Source: Ignavibacteria bacterium (GTDB taxonomy: Bacteria; Bacteroidota; Ignavibacteria; Tepidaquicellales; Tepidaquicellaceae). From it: a DNA stretch of 64,000 bases. Shown one piece after another: positions 37,349 through 47,173 of this stretch (positions are counted from its first letter, which is position 1; every line of letters begins with the position of its first letter). The DNA lies in the NCBI GenBank assembly GCA_019187405.1, contig JABAQZ010000006.1, positions 1-64,000 of the forward strand, in the 5' to 3' direction. The notes under the pieces were generated by a model, which was not told the DNA's origin, did not search any database, and saw nothing but the letters and a program-made list of their open reading frames with translations. The position numbers and the translations under genes are program-made.

Positions 37349-37417
37349 GCAGAGCATTATAAACGATTTAATATTTCTGAGCACTTTTGGTTTTTTGACA
37401 AGACACTTTAAATCTGG

Positions 37418-37449
37418 TTTGAAATTCAGCTGATAAAAATATATTTTTG
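37418..37449 (+). promoter_or_regulatory. Promoter of the tRNA-Val gene (Bacteroidota type)
   Basis: TTTG at 37418-37421, 20 bases, then TATTTTTG at 37442-37449. This is the TTTG-N19/21-TAnnTTTG promoter form of Bacteroidota. The mature tRNA starts 18 bases after the -7 box. It is the clearest example in this window. Confidence 0.6.
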
Positions 37450-37466
37450 CATTCCGAAACAAAACA

Positions 37467-37540
37467 GGGCGATTAGCTCAATTGGCTAGAGCACCTCGCT
37501 TACACCGAGGGGGTTATAGGTTCGAGTCCTTTATCGCCCA
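37467..37540 (+). tRNA. tRNA-Val (anticodon UAC)
   Basis: 74 bases. The acceptor stem pairs GGGCGAT with ATCGCCC, with discriminator A at 37540. The D arm is GCTC...GAGC. The anticodon stem CCTCG/CGAGG encloses CTTACAC, giving anticodon UAC (valine). The T arm has TTCGAGT. The T stem (ATAGG/CCTTT) has one U-U mismatch, at 37517 with 37531. The CCA end is not encoded. The gene lies between the hydrolase and the livM gene. Confidence 0.97.
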
Positions 37541-37708
37541 CAATATGCACTAAAACCCGGAAGATATATATCCGGTAAAATACCAGCCGGATAATCTTGA
37601 AAGTAATTGATTGAGTTTACTTTATAAAAATATACCATTCAAAATTTATTTTACCCGCATCTTTATTAATTCCCCGATGAAAAACAATAACTTTAGAAAT
37701 AAGCTAAA

Positions 37709-38746
37709 ATGAGAAACATATTGTTGTTTGTAATATCTCTTGTATTAGTTTTTATATTAAATTTTTTCACGGGAAATATGGATCCATATTTCTATACGAT
37801 ATTAATATACATTGGTATCAACATCATTCTTGCATCAAGTTTAAATTTGATAAACGGTTATACGGGGCAGTTCTCACTTGGTCATGCAGGATTCATGGCA
37901 ATCGGCGGGTATTTGTCAATTGCATTATCCACATACTTTGCTCCGTTTTTCATAAATACATTTGGCACCGGGATTTTAGGAAATGCAATATCATTTCTCA
38001 TAGTTCTTTTTGCAGGCGGTATTGCAGCTGCATTTGCGGGAATAATAGTAGGAGTACCTTCACTAAGGTTAAAAGGAGATTATCTTGCAATAACGACTCT
38101 CGGATTTGCAGAAATAATCAGAGTCGTGATTCAGAGTCTCGATGTAATAGGCGCATCGCAGGGATACAGAGGAGCTTACATTTTTGAAAACGGCGTAAAG
38201 GCTTCGCAGATACCGGCAGACATGTCAAACATACCGTATGTTTTTTATTCAGTTCCAAAATACACGGATTTTTTCTGGACTTATTTATTTGTAATTATAA
38301 TAATTTTTTTCATAAGCAATTTGATGAGCTCTACTTACGGTCGCGGTTTTCTTGCTGTAAAAGACGATGAAGTAGCTGCTGAATCAATGGGAGTAAATAC
38401 AACTAAATTTAAAGTAACAGCATTTATAAGCGGAGCTTTCTTTGCCGGAATTGCCGGAGCGCTTTATGGACATTTTAATCTGTATCTCAATCCTGAAGAT
38501 TTTAATTTTCTGAAATCAGTGGAAATAGTCGTAATGGTAATTCTCGGCGGAATGGGTAGTATGATAGGAGTAATAATTGCTGCAGTCATTCTGACAATAT
38601 TGCCGGAATTTTTAAGGCAGGTTGCAGAATACAGAATGATAATTTATGCACTGCTTCTGATAATAATGATGTTGTTGAGACCACAGGGATTGTTTGGTGT
38701 TCAGCTTCGAGGTAAAAAAATCAGAGAAATTAAAAATAAAACCTGA
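37709..38746 (+). CDS. livM: Branched-chain amino acid ABC transporter permease, LivM-like
   Basis: 345 residues with about nine or ten membrane helices. Family marks are NLINGYTGQFSLGHAGFMAIG near the N-terminus, LAITTLGFAEIIRVV, and the C-terminal GGMGSMIGVIIAAVILTILPE. It forms half of the inner-membrane channel of a Liv-type importer. Immediately downstream are livG and livF. The usual partner permease LivH and a binding protein are not in this window. Confidence 0.93.
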   Translation: MRNILLFVISLVLVFILNFFTGNMDPYFYTILIYIGINIILASSLNLINGYTGQFSLGHAGFMAIGGYLSIALSTYFAPFFINTFGTGILGNAISFLIVLFAGGIAAAFAGIIVGVPSLRLKGDYLAITTLGFAEIIRVVIQSLDVIGASQGYRGAYIFENGVKASQIPADMSNIPYVFYSVPKYTDFFWTYLFVIIIIFFISNLMSSTYGRGFLAVKDDEVAAESMGVNTTKFKVTAFISGAFFAGIAGALYGHFNLYLNPEDFNFLKSVEIVVMVILGGMGSMIGVIIAAVILTILPEFLRQVAEYRMIIYALLLIIMMLLRPQGLFGVQLRGKKIREIKNKT

Positions 38747-38756
38747 TATCTGACTA

Positions 38757-39524
38757 ATGAATCTGCTTGAGATAAAAGATTGTACAATGAAATTCGGCGG
38801 ACTTACATGCGTTGATAAGTTGTCAACCTTCGTAAGAAAAGACGAACTTGTCGGAATGATCGGACCTAACGGCGCCGGAAAGACCACCGTGTTTAATATC
38901 ATCACCGGAGTTTATAATCCTACCGAAGGAGACATAACTTTTCACGGTCAAAGCATTGTTCCTTACAAGCCTTATCAGGTGGCTGACAAAGGCATCAGCA
39001 GGACTTTTCAAAATATCAGGTTGTTTCATAGCATGAGCGTAAGAGATAACATCCGTGTATCTTTTGTCAAAAATTTGCATGCCGGTTTTTTTAATTCCAT
39101 TATACACAGAAAAAAGTATTTTTCCGAGGAATCGGTTATTAATGATAAAATAGATGAGCTTCTTGATATATTCGGACTGCTCGATGTATCGGAAGAATAT
39201 TCAAAATCACTGCCTTACGGAGAACAGAGAAAGGTGGAGATAGTCAGGGCTTTGGCAACTAAACCGGAATTATTGCTTCTCGACGAACCGGCAGCCGGAA
39301 TGAATCCTACTGAAAAAACCGAACTAATGAACCTTATTAAAATGGTAAAGAAAAAATTTGATATTTCCATATTGCTTATCGAGCATGACATGAAAGTAGT
39401 AATGGGAGTCTGTGAAAGAATTTTTGTCCTCGATTACGGAAAGAAAATTGCCGAAGGGAAACCGGAAGAGATACAGAATGATCCAAAAGTTATTGAAGCT
39501 TACCTTGGAGAAACTCATCATTGA
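38757..39524 (+). CDS. livG: ABC transporter ATP-binding protein, LivG-like
   Basis: 255 residues. Walker A is GPNGAGKTTV (39-48), then GISRTFQNIRLF (the Q loop, typical of LivG), signature YGEQRKVEIVRAL and Walker B LLLLDEPAAGMNP with the switch His in IEHDM. It lies 10 bp after livM. It pairs with LivF to power branched-chain amino acid uptake. Confidence 0.95.
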   Translation: MNLLEIKDCTMKFGGLTCVDKLSTFVRKDELVGMIGPNGAGKTTVFNIITGVYNPTEGDITFHGQSIVPYKPYQVADKGISRTFQNIRLFHSMSVRDNIRVSFVKNLHAGFFNSIIHRKKYFSEESVINDKIDELLDIFGLLDVSEEYSKSLPYGEQRKVEIVRALATKPELLLLDEPAAGMNPTEKTELMNLIKMVKKKFDISILLIEHDMKVVMGVCERIFVLDYGKKIAEGKPEEIQNDPKVIEAYLGETHH

Positions 39525-39603
39525 AATATGAAATACAAGTTTTTCTTTTTGACGAATTTTTTTATAAAAGCAGATTTAAATTCAGATCAATTAAACTGTC
39601 GCT

Positions 39604-40311
39604 ATGCTTGAAATAAAAGACTTACATGTTAATTACGGAGCCATCAAAGCCTTAAAAGGAATTAATCTGACAGTAAAAGAAAAATCCATTGTAACTCTCA
39701 TAGGAGCCAACGGTGCAGGCAAGACAACTTTGCTAAGGACAATTTCATCAATACTTAAGCCGGCTTCGGGTTTGATACATTTTAATGGTGAAGTAATAAA
39801 TGAACTTCCTCCGAACAAAGTTGTAGAGAAAGGAATTTCTCAGTCGCCTGAAGGGAGAATGATATTTTCAAATCTTACCGTGAAAGAAAATCTTGAGATG
39901 GGAGCATATACAAGAAAAGATAAGCATAATCTGAAAGATGATCTGGAATTCATTTACACTTTTTTCCCAAGAATAAAGGAAAGACTCAAACAGCTTGGCG
40001 GTACGCTGAGCGGCGGCGAACAGCAGATGCTTGCTATTTCCCGAGCATTGATGTCAAAGCCCAAGCTTCTGCTGCTGGATGAACCTTCATTGGGAATTGC
40101 TCCGATTCTTGTAAAGCAGATTTTTGAACAAATTGTTGAATTAAATAAGAAGACAGGAATTACTATTTTACTGGTAGAGCAGAATGCAAACATTGCATTG
40201 TCTGTCGCTGATTACGGTTACGTAATGGAGACCGGACACATTATTCTCGAAGGTGATGCAGGATCGCTCGCAAAAAATGAAAACGTAAGGAAAGCTTATT
40301 TGGGAGAGTAG
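39604..40311 (+). CDS. livF: ABC transporter ATP-binding protein, LivF-like
   Basis: 235 residues. Walker A is GANGAGKTTLLRT, then QSPEGRMIFSNLTVKENLEM (LivF-specific), signature LSGGEQQMLAISRAL and Walker B LLLLDEPSLGIAP. The spacing from livG is 79 bp, with no terminator visible. It completes an M-G-F set that needs LivH and a periplasmic binding protein from elsewhere. Confidence 0.95.
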   Translation: MLEIKDLHVNYGAIKALKGINLTVKEKSIVTLIGANGAGKTTLLRTISSILKPASGLIHFNGEVINELPPNKVVEKGISQSPEGRMIFSNLTVKENLEMGAYTRKDKHNLKDDLEFIYTFFPRIKERLKQLGGTLSGGEQQMLAISRALMSKPKLLLLDEPSLGIAPILVKQIFEQIVELNKKTGITILLVEQNANIALSVADYGYVMETGHIILEGDAGSLAKNENVRKAYLGE

Positions 40312-40385
40312 TTGAAAATAATTCTAACTCCCCCACTGCTGATAAACAACTAACAATAAATTATTAACTATTAACTACTAAGTAT

Positions 40386-41543
40386 ATGAAATACGCAAAA
40401 AGAATGTCAAACCTTGGAACTGAGACAGCGTTTGAAGTTTTAGCAAAAGCAAAGAAACTGGAGGCAGAAGGAAAGAGCATTATTCATCTTGAAATCGGAG
40501 AGCCTGATTTTCCGACACCCGAAAATATATGCGAAGCTGCAATTAAATCTCTGAAATCGGGAGATACACATTACACGCCTTCTGCGGGAATACCGGAAGT
40601 TAGACACAGCATTTCAAATTATATCAGTAAAACAAGAGGTATTAACGTTCATCCCGATGAAGTGGTAATGACACCGGGCGCAAAACCGATTATGTTTTAT
40701 GCCATACTTGCGCTGGTTGATGAAGGTGATGAAGTGATTTATCCGAATCCCGGATTTCCGATTTATGAGTCGATGATTAATTTTGTTGGAGGCAAAGCAG
40801 TTCCTCTCAAGCTGAAGGAAGAAATGGGATTTGCATTTGACGTAGAGGATTTGAAGAAGCTTATCACGCCGAAAACAAAAATGATAATCATAAATACTCC
40901 ACAGAATCCCACAGGAGGAATATTAAGCGAAGAAACGATCAGAAAAATTGCGGATATTTTAAAAAATCATCCGGACATAGTAATATTAAGCGATGAAATA
41001 TACAGCAGGCTAATTTTCAAAGGCGAGCATTTCAGCATAACGCAGATTCCCGGGTTTAAAGACAGGACAATAATTCTTGACGGTTTTTCGAAAACTTACG
41101 CCATGACAGGCTGGAGAGCAGGATACGGAGTTATGAATACTGATCTTGCTCAAAGAATTTCGCGGCTTATGACAAACAGCAATTCATGTACAAACACCGT
41201 AGTTCAGAAGGCATGCATCGAAGCTTATGAAGGACCGCAGGATTCCGTTGACAAAATGCGGGATGAATTTCTTGCAAGAAGAGATATTATTGTCGAAGGA
41301 TTGAATTCGATAAAAGGATTTTCGTGCATTGTTCCGCTCGGAGCTTTTTATGCGTTTCCCAACATAACAAAAACAGGATACTCATCAAAAGAGCTTAACG
41401 ATCATTTGCTCTACAAAGGCGGTGTAGCAGCTCTTTCTGGTACATCATTCGGAGAATTCGGCGAAGGATATTTAAGATTTTCTTATGCGAATTCCAGAGA
41501 AAACATTAAAGAAGCAATAAAGAGAATAAAGAGTGTAATTTAA
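40386..41543 (+). CDS. Class I/II aminotransferase (aspartate aminotransferase-like)
   Basis: 385 residues. Motifs are HLEIGEPDFPTPENI, TPGAKPIMFYAI, NPGFPIYE, NTPQNPTGG, ILSDEIYSRL and the PLP lysine in DGFSKTYAMTGWRAGYG. It is a fold-type I PLP enzyme of the subgroup that includes AspC-like and other broad-specificity aminotransferases. The amino-donor specificity cannot be set from sequence. It follows the liv genes and may act on amino acids, but no operon is evident. Confidence 0.92.
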   Translation: MKYAKRMSNLGTETAFEVLAKAKKLEAEGKSIIHLEIGEPDFPTPENICEAAIKSLKSGDTHYTPSAGIPEVRHSISNYISKTRGINVHPDEVVMTPGAKPIMFYAILALVDEGDEVIYPNPGFPIYESMINFVGGKAVPLKLKEEMGFAFDVEDLKKLITPKTKMIIINTPQNPTGGILSEETIRKIADILKNHPDIVILSDEIYSRLIFKGEHFSITQIPGFKDRTIILDGFSKTYAMTGWRAGYGVMNTDLAQRISRLMTNSNSCTNTVVQKACIEAYEGPQDSVDKMRDEFLARRDIIVEGLNSIKGFSCIVPLGAFYAFPNITKTGYSSKELNDHLLYKGGVAALSGTSFGEFGEGYLRFSYANSRENIKEAIKRIKSVI

Positions 41544-41558
41544 ATCAGTAAAAAAATA

Positions 41559-41990
41559 ATGACAAAAGAAAACGAATTAATTAAAAATAAAATTACGGAG
41601 ATTCTGTCTTCCAATGATGCAATGACAATTGCAACAACAGGTGGTAATTATTCGCCATGGATACTTGGTGTTTACTTTGCAAGCAATGAACTTACCTTAT
41701 ATGTGCTTCTCGAGACACACGGAAAATCAATGGCAAATTTGAAAACAAACAAAAATGTAGCCGTTTGCATTTCAAAGAATGATGCAATGCAGGATTTTCT
41801 GCAGGGACATGGAGAAGCGGTAATACTTGATGATTCCAAGGAACCGGAGGTTAGAGCAATGATACTCGAAAAAATGCCGTGGTTTCAGACATTTACGCCT
41901 GTAACACCAATAAGAATAAACATTAAGGATTTTTTTGTAAGTTCACTCAACAACGGGTGGTTTCCTGCAAAACATTTTGAATGGAAATAA
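41559..41990 (+). CDS. Pyridoxamine 5'-phosphate oxidase-like flavoprotein
   Basis: 143 residues of the split-barrel FMN-binding fold: SNDAMTIATTGGNYSPW, LETHGKSMANLKTNKNVAVC, LQGHGEAVI. Small proteins of this group bind FMN, F420 or haem and reduce or oxidise unknown small molecules. It starts 15 bp after the aminotransferase stop, so the two are likely co-transcribed. A strong terminator follows. Confidence 0.82.
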   Translation: MTKENELIKNKITEILSSNDAMTIATTGGNYSPWILGVYFASNELTLYVLLETHGKSMANLKTNKNVAVCISKNDAMQDFLQGHGEAVILDDSKEPEVRAMILEKMPWFQTFTPVTPIRINIKDFFVSSLNNGWFPAKHFEWK

Positions 41991-42014
41991 TTTCGATAAA
42001 TCACAGTATATTTT

Positions 42015-42041
42015 AAAAAGCGGAATCATATCCGCTTTTTT
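42015..42041 (+). terminator. Intrinsic terminator
   Basis: AAAAAGCGGA (42015-42024), six-base loop ATCATA, then TCCGCTTTTTT (42031-42041). The perfect 10-bp stem and T run end the aminotransferase/flavoprotein unit, 25 bases after the stop. Confidence 0.9.
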
Positions 42042-42097
42042 ATTTTCTACCTTTGAATATCATGTAAGAGTAATTAATTTTAAACATAACAAAAAAA

Positions 42098-43723
42098 TTG
42101 ATAACTGATTTTTTAATAATCGGAAGCGGCATTGCCGGATTATCTCTTGCATTAAAACTAAGCAGACTCGGCAAAGTTGTCATTATCACAAAGAAAAAAA
42201 AAGCCGACTCAAACACAAACTATGCGCAGGGCGGCATTGCTGCTGTGATGGATTTAAATGACAGCTTTGAACTTCACTTCAAAGACACTATTGACTGCGG
42301 TGCGGGATTATGCAAACCTGAATCTGTAAGAAAAATTGTTTACGAAGGTCCGAAAAGCATTGCCGAGCTGATTGAAACAGGAGCAAGATTTTCCAAAGAG
42401 AAAGGAATACTAAAACTTGGAAAAGAAGGAGGTCATTCACGCAGCAGAATAATACATTCCAAAGATCTTACCGGAAAGGAAATCGAACGAGCTTATCTTG
42501 CAAAGATTTCAACAAATAAAAATATTAAGATTTGTGAATATTACTTTGCCATTGATCTGCTGACCGAAAAAAATCTTGAGAAAAAAAGCGGAAATAAAGA
42601 CAGCTGCTACGGGATATATGCACTTAACATCAAAACTAATAAAGTGGAAAAAATTATTTCCCATAAAACTATACTTGCTTCAGGCGGTGCAGGACAGGTT
42701 TACATGCATACTACAAATCCGGGTATTGCAACCGGTGACGGAATTGCAATGGGTTACCGAGCGGGCTGCTGCATATCGAATATGGAGTTTATACAATTTC
42801 ATCCGACATCTTTTTACGAATCAGATCCCGATGAAAACAATCCTCAGGTATTTCTTATTTCAGAAGCAGTGAGAGGAGCAGGCGCAGTTTTGAAGACTAC
42901 TGATGGTAAAGAATTTATGCATAAGTATGACCGAAGAAAATCACTTGCACCGAGAGATATTGTTGCACGGGCAATTGACAATGAAATGAAAAAAAGCGGA
43001 GCGCCGTTTGTTTATCTCGATGTTACAAAAATCGGAAATGACATAATCAAAAAAGATTTTCCAAATATATATAAATATTGTCTCGGCAAAGGAATAGATA
43101 TTACAAAAGAAATGATTCCGGTTGTTCCTGCTGCACATTATACATGCGGAGGAATAAAAACAGACTTAAACGGGAAAACGAAATTAAAAAATTTGTTTGC
43201 AAGCGGTGAAGTTACCATGACCGGAGTTCACGGAGCAAACAGGCTTGCTTCAAATTCACTTCTGGAGGCAATGGTTTTTTCTAATGCAATTTATGAGTAT
43301 ATTAAAACGGAATATGAAAAAAACAGAAACAACGGCGGCAATATTAACAGGATTTATTCCAATGTTTATGACTGGAATGAAGAAGGCACTGAAAATACTG
43401 AGGAATGGATACTGATTTCTCATAACAGAAAGGAAATTAAGAACATAATGAGTGATTATGTAGGAATTGTCAGAAATACCATCAGACTTGAACGAGCTTA
43501 CAGACGGGTTAAAATGATGAAAGATGAAATCAGAGACTTCTATAAAAAAACAAAAGTTAACGTTGAACTTCTGGAGCTGAGAAATCTTGTTACTGTTGCT
43601 TACCTGATTATTTCCTCGGCAATGAAAAGAAAAGAATCCAGAGGTCTTCATTACATGCTTGATTTTCCAAATAAAAATGACAACGAATTTCTCAGAGATA
43701 CCGACATTTATAAATTTAAATGA
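42098..43723 (+). CDS. nadB: L-aspartate oxidase
   Basis: 541 residues. The FAD-binding start is IIGSGIAGLSLALKLSRLG and the family motifs are NYAQGGIAAV, CDGAGLCKP-like CGAGLCKPE, GGHSRSRIIH and GGIKTDLNG with GEVTMTGVHGANRLASNSLLEA. It makes iminoaspartate, the first step of NAD synthesis. No ATG precedes the core: the start is a TTG at 42098 immediately before the ITDFLIIGSG segment. Neither nadA nor nadC is nearby. The stop is one base before the next gene's start. Confidence 0.93.
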   Translation: MITDFLIIGSGIAGLSLALKLSRLGKVVIITKKKKADSNTNYAQGGIAAVMDLNDSFELHFKDTIDCGAGLCKPESVRKIVYEGPKSIAELIETGARFSKEKGILKLGKEGGHSRSRIIHSKDLTGKEIERAYLAKISTNKNIKICEYYFAIDLLTEKNLEKKSGNKDSCYGIYALNIKTNKVEKIISHKTILASGGAGQVYMHTTNPGIATGDGIAMGYRAGCCISNMEFIQFHPTSFYESDPDENNPQVFLISEAVRGAGAVLKTTDGKEFMHKYDRRKSLAPRDIVARAIDNEMKKSGAPFVYLDVTKIGNDIIKKDFPNIYKYCLGKGIDITKEMIPVVPAAHYTCGGIKTDLNGKTKLKNLFASGEVTMTGVHGANRLASNSLLEAMVFSNAIYEYIKTEYEKNRNNGGNINRIYSNVYDWNEEGTENTEEWILISHNRKEIKNIMSDYVGIVRNTIRLERAYRRVKMMKDEIRDFYKKTKVNVELLELRNLVTVAYLIISSAMKRKESRGLHYMLDFPNKNDNEFLRDTDIYKFK

Positions 43724-43724
43724 C

Positions 43725-46190
43725 ATGAGAAACCTTCTAATATTTTTTTCGATCCTGTATTGCGTTAATGCAAATTCACAAAGAATCACTCCGCCCGAAC
43801 CCGAAAGAAACAGAACCTATGATGTGAGGCACATTGACATAAAAGTAAAAGTGGACTTGCTAAACAAATCAGTAAATGGTAATGTAAAGACAACTATCTC
43901 CCCTCTTACAGATGGAATGACGGAATTTGAAACTGATGCCGTTGCTTTGGAAATAAATTACATTAAAGATATTGACGGCAATGATCTGAAATATGATTAT
44001 AACCGTACAAAATTAAAAATTTATACGGCGAATAAACTGAATACCGGCGATATTCTGATTTATGAAACGGATTATTCCTGCAGTCCACAGAAAGGAATGC
44101 ATTTTATTTATCCAAATGAATTTAATCCATCACTTCCCTATCAGGTATGGACTCAGGGAGAGTCGGAAAACAACAGACACTGGCTTCCGATTTATGATTA
44201 TCCTAACGATAAAACTACTTTTGAAGTACGGATTATAACCGATAAAAAATATCAGACTCTTTCAAACGGCTATCTTAAATCTTCATCAGATATTGAAGGC
44301 AGTAATTTAAGGGAAGATCATTGGGTGATGGATAAACCGAATTCGACTTACCTGATAATGATTGCAATAGGAGAATTTAACGTTCTTGAAGAAAATAATT
44401 CCGGATTACTTTTGCAGACATTTACAGGAAAAGATGTTTCAGCTGATGATGCAATTTTTTCGTTTAGAAACACAAATGAAATTATTAAGCTGTTTAATGA
44501 GTACTTCGGATACGATTATCCATGGAATAAATATGCGCAGATTGTAGTGGACGAATTTATATTCGGCGGAATGGAGAATACTTCGGCAACTGTTTTGAAT
44601 AAAAGACTTATCATTAACAGCGAAATAGAAAAAAACTACAGCCCGGAATCTACCATTTCTCATGAAGCCGGGCATCAATGGTGGGGTGATCTTGTTACTT
44701 GCAGAAACTGGAAAGAGTTTTGGATTAATGAAAGTTTTGCCACATATTCCGCAGCCTTATGGAAAGAAAAAAAATACGGTAATGATGAATATGATTTTAA
44801 CATTCTCAGGAACTCAGATGATGCAATGAGGGCTGATTCATTAATCGGCAGATATCCAATACTCGGAACTTACGGTAATCTCAATCAAAATGTTTATGAC
44901 AAGGGATCAGTCATCATCAATTCGTTTAGATACATCCTCGGAGATAATTTTAAAACATTTCTTAGAACTTTCCTTAAGGACAATGAATTTGATGCAGTCG
45001 AAACAGGCGATATTACGGAAGCATTAAACAAAGTTTCAGATGTAGATTTCACTCCTTTGATTGAGCAATGGATTTTAAAAGCAGGTTATCCTGAGTTTAA
45101 TGTAAATTATAATTATGATGAAAACAAAAAAGAGCTGACGCTTAATGTTAAACAGGTTCAGAAACTTGATTCGCTTACTCCCGTCTTCAGGCTTCCAATG
45201 GATATCAGAGTGAAAAGCGCAGGTGAAAAAATTATTAAGAGAATCCAGATTAACTCTGCAGATGAAACCTTTGTTATTCCTGTAAAGGGCAAGCCGGATT
45301 TCGTGATATTTGATTATGGTAACAATATCATGGATAAGACATATTTCAACAAACCTTTTTCCGATTGGGTAAATCAGATTATACAAAGTGAAGATGCGAT
45401 TGACAGAATTACGGGACTTAGAGGAATGCAAAATTTTATTAAAGACAAATTACCTGAAAATAAGCTGGTTAAGTTTGATGATAATGCAGATGGATATGAC
45501 ATACTTCAGAATTCACTTAACGAAGATACGTTTTGGGGAGTGAGAGCAGAAGCTGCAAGAATTCTTGCTTTCGCCGGGGATAAGAACAGGGCATACGGAA
45601 TATTAAGCAAGTCTTATGATAATCAAAGCAATTATCCCGTGAAGAGAGAGATTATAAATTCAATCGGGAAGTTGAATACCGCAGGCAGCAAAGATTTCAT
45701 TTTAAATATATTGAAGAAAGAAAGCGACGGTTACATCATTGCTCAGTGCATTTCAGCAGTGAAAAAATTTGACAAATCCGAAATTTATGAGATAGTTATT
45801 CCATTTATTAACAAAGAATCTCACAGAAATCTTGTTCGGGACAATGTACTCGAAGCTCTTGATACTGCTGACAATCAGATCGATGATGGAAGGATCAAAG
45901 ATGCAATCATGAGCATTGCATTCGGAAAAGACATTGAAAGCATGCTGAGGTCAAAAGCAATAAATTCTCTGAAGAAATATGCAAAGGATGATGATGTAAT
46001 TAAGAAAGAAAAAGAAATCATCTCAATAAATTCTCCATTTGTCAGAAGATCAGCGGTAAACCTGCTTGCCAATTCGATGGATAAAACACAGACGGCTTTT
46101 TTGAAAGATCTTGAGGGTAAAACTACTGACGAATCTTTAAAGAGAACCATAACATCAGCCATTAAACAACTTGAAGAAAACAATAAATGA
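43725..46190 (+). CDS. Exported M1-family zinc aminopeptidase
   Basis: 821 residues. The ATG at 43725 is chosen because it gives a proper signal peptide (MRNLLIFFSILYCVNANSQ). The exopeptidase motif is GGMEN, and the zinc site is HEAGHQWWG (His313, His317) with Glu336 in NESFATY, the HExxH-x18-E pattern. The C-terminal 250 residues are helical HEAT-like repeats (VRAEAARILAFAGD). It should trim N-terminal residues from peptides in the periplasm or at the surface. It starts one base after nadB, and its stop overlaps the next ATG. Confidence 0.94.
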   Translation: MRNLLIFFSILYCVNANSQRITPPEPERNRTYDVRHIDIKVKVDLLNKSVNGNVKTTISPLTDGMTEFETDAVALEINYIKDIDGNDLKYDYNRTKLKIYTANKLNTGDILIYETDYSCSPQKGMHFIYPNEFNPSLPYQVWTQGESENNRHWLPIYDYPNDKTTFEVRIITDKKYQTLSNGYLKSSSDIEGSNLREDHWVMDKPNSTYLIMIAIGEFNVLEENNSGLLLQTFTGKDVSADDAIFSFRNTNEIIKLFNEYFGYDYPWNKYAQIVVDEFIFGGMENTSATVLNKRLIINSEIEKNYSPESTISHEAGHQWWGDLVTCRNWKEFWINESFATYSAALWKEKKYGNDEYDFNILRNSDDAMRADSLIGRYPILGTYGNLNQNVYDKGSVIINSFRYILGDNFKTFLRTFLKDNEFDAVETGDITEALNKVSDVDFTPLIEQWILKAGYPEFNVNYNYDENKKELTLNVKQVQKLDSLTPVFRLPMDIRVKSAGEKIIKRIQINSADETFVIPVKGKPDFVIFDYGNNIMDKTYFNKPFSDWVNQIIQSEDAIDRITGLRGMQNFIKDKLPENKLVKFDDNADGYDILQNSLNEDTFWGVRAEAARILAFAGDKNRAYGILSKSYDNQSNYPVKREIINSIGKLNTAGSKDFILNILKKESDGYIIAQCISAVKKFDKSEIYEIVIPFINKESHRNLVRDNVLEALDTADNQIDDGRIKDAIMSIAFGKDIESMLRSKAINSLKKYAKDDDVIKKEKEIISINSPFVRRSAVNLLANSMDKTQTAFLKDLEGKTTDESLKRTITSAIKQLEENNK

Positions 46191-47173
46191 AACATTTTTT
46201 GAAATATGTAATTGAAATCTTATTACTCTTAATATTAATTCTTACTATTGCTCCCGGTTGCGGTAAGGATGACAAGAAGACAACAGAAAAACATTCCGGA
46301 GAAGAGAAAGAAATTCCCGATAAAAAGGAATTATCTTCAGCCGGAGTGAAAGAGCACGGAGTTGAATTCAGCATTGAATACGAATTGCCCAGAAAGTTTT
46401 ATAAAATTGAAAAAGTAGATTTAAACAGTGACGGGAAAAACGAAATCATAGTTTTCAGTACTTTGAAAGATTCAGTCGAAAAGTTTGTCAGCTTTTACAA
46501 TTTCGATATGATAGAAATATTCGTGCTTGACAGCGCATTAAGCAAATACAAAAAAGTACTTTCGGACACAGTGGATTATTCAGAGAATTATTATTTTGAA
46601 GACCTTGCAAAAAACGGGATCAAGCAGATTCTCATTCAGACAAATTCCGGCGGCAATGATGCTGTCGCATCCCGCGGAATGTTTATATATGAAATGGATA
46701 GAGATGCAGTAAGACTTGTTAAATATTTTGATACGGGGGATCCCGTTTTAAAAGATTTGAAAAATGACGGAAGGAAGGAAATTTTAGTAACGGATGTATT
46801 CTGGGGAATCATGCCGCATGTGAATGTGATTTATTATACCGCAGGTATATACAAGTATGAAAACGGAGATTTAAAACTTGTAAATCCAGAGTTTGGCGAA
46901 TATTACGAAGGCAGGTTGAAAGAGCTCAAAGAAAAATATTACGGCATTAAGAAAAAAGTGGAAATGGGAATGCAGCCAGTCGATCTTTCATATCCGCTTT
47001 ATAGAGAGGCAGCCGAAGTTTTCGTAAATTACATTGCCAAAGGAGATCTTGCTGGATTAAAAAAATTCTGGGATGAAGAAAAAAATTCTCTCAAAGACAA
47101 TCTGCCGGAAGACGAATTCAAAGACCTCGAAAATTATATAGGCAAATCACTGCCGTCCGAACAAAATGTCTGA
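46187..47173 (+). CDS. Lipoprotein with repeat-type calcium-like motifs
   Basis: 328 residues. Signal peptide with lipobox ILTIAPGC (Cys25). A Lys/Glu-rich linker follows. The mature domain includes DLNSDGKNEI and DLKNDGRKEI, spaced like FG-GAP/VCBS-type beta-propeller repeats with possible calcium-binding Asp. The C-terminal 90 residues are helical. It overlaps the M1 peptidase gene by four bases, and the next gene by eight, so it is translated with them. Its role is unknown. Confidence 0.72.
   Translation: MKHFLKYVIEILLLLILILTIAPGCGKDDKKTTEKHSGEEKEIPDKKELSSAGVKEHGVEFSIEYELPRKFYKIEKVDLNSDGKNEIIVFSTLKDSVEKFVSFYNFDMIEIFVLDSALSKYKKVLSDTVDYSENYYFEDLAKNGIKQILIQTNSGGNDAVASRGMFIYEMDRDAVRLVKYFDTGDPVLKDLKNDGRKEILVTDVFWGIMPHVNVIYYTAGIYKYENGDLKLVNPEFGEYYEGRLKELKEKYYGIKKKVEMGMQPVDLSYPLYREAAEVFVNYIAKGDLAGLKKFWDEEKNSLKDNLPEDEFKDLENYIGKSLPSEQNV

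Noticed and set aside
37395-37400. TTGACA as a -35 box for tRNA-Val
   Set aside because: No -10 element lies at 16-18 bases. The TTTG-N20-TATTTTTG pair fits better.
37550-37600. Hairpin after tRNA-Val (CCGGA/TCCGG)
   Set aside because: Only a 5-bp stem and no T run follow, so it is not a convincing terminator.
43659-43724. Earlier in-frame start for the M1 peptidase
   Set aside because: It overlaps the end of nadB and would bury the signal peptide. The ATG at 43725 gives a proper signal sequence.
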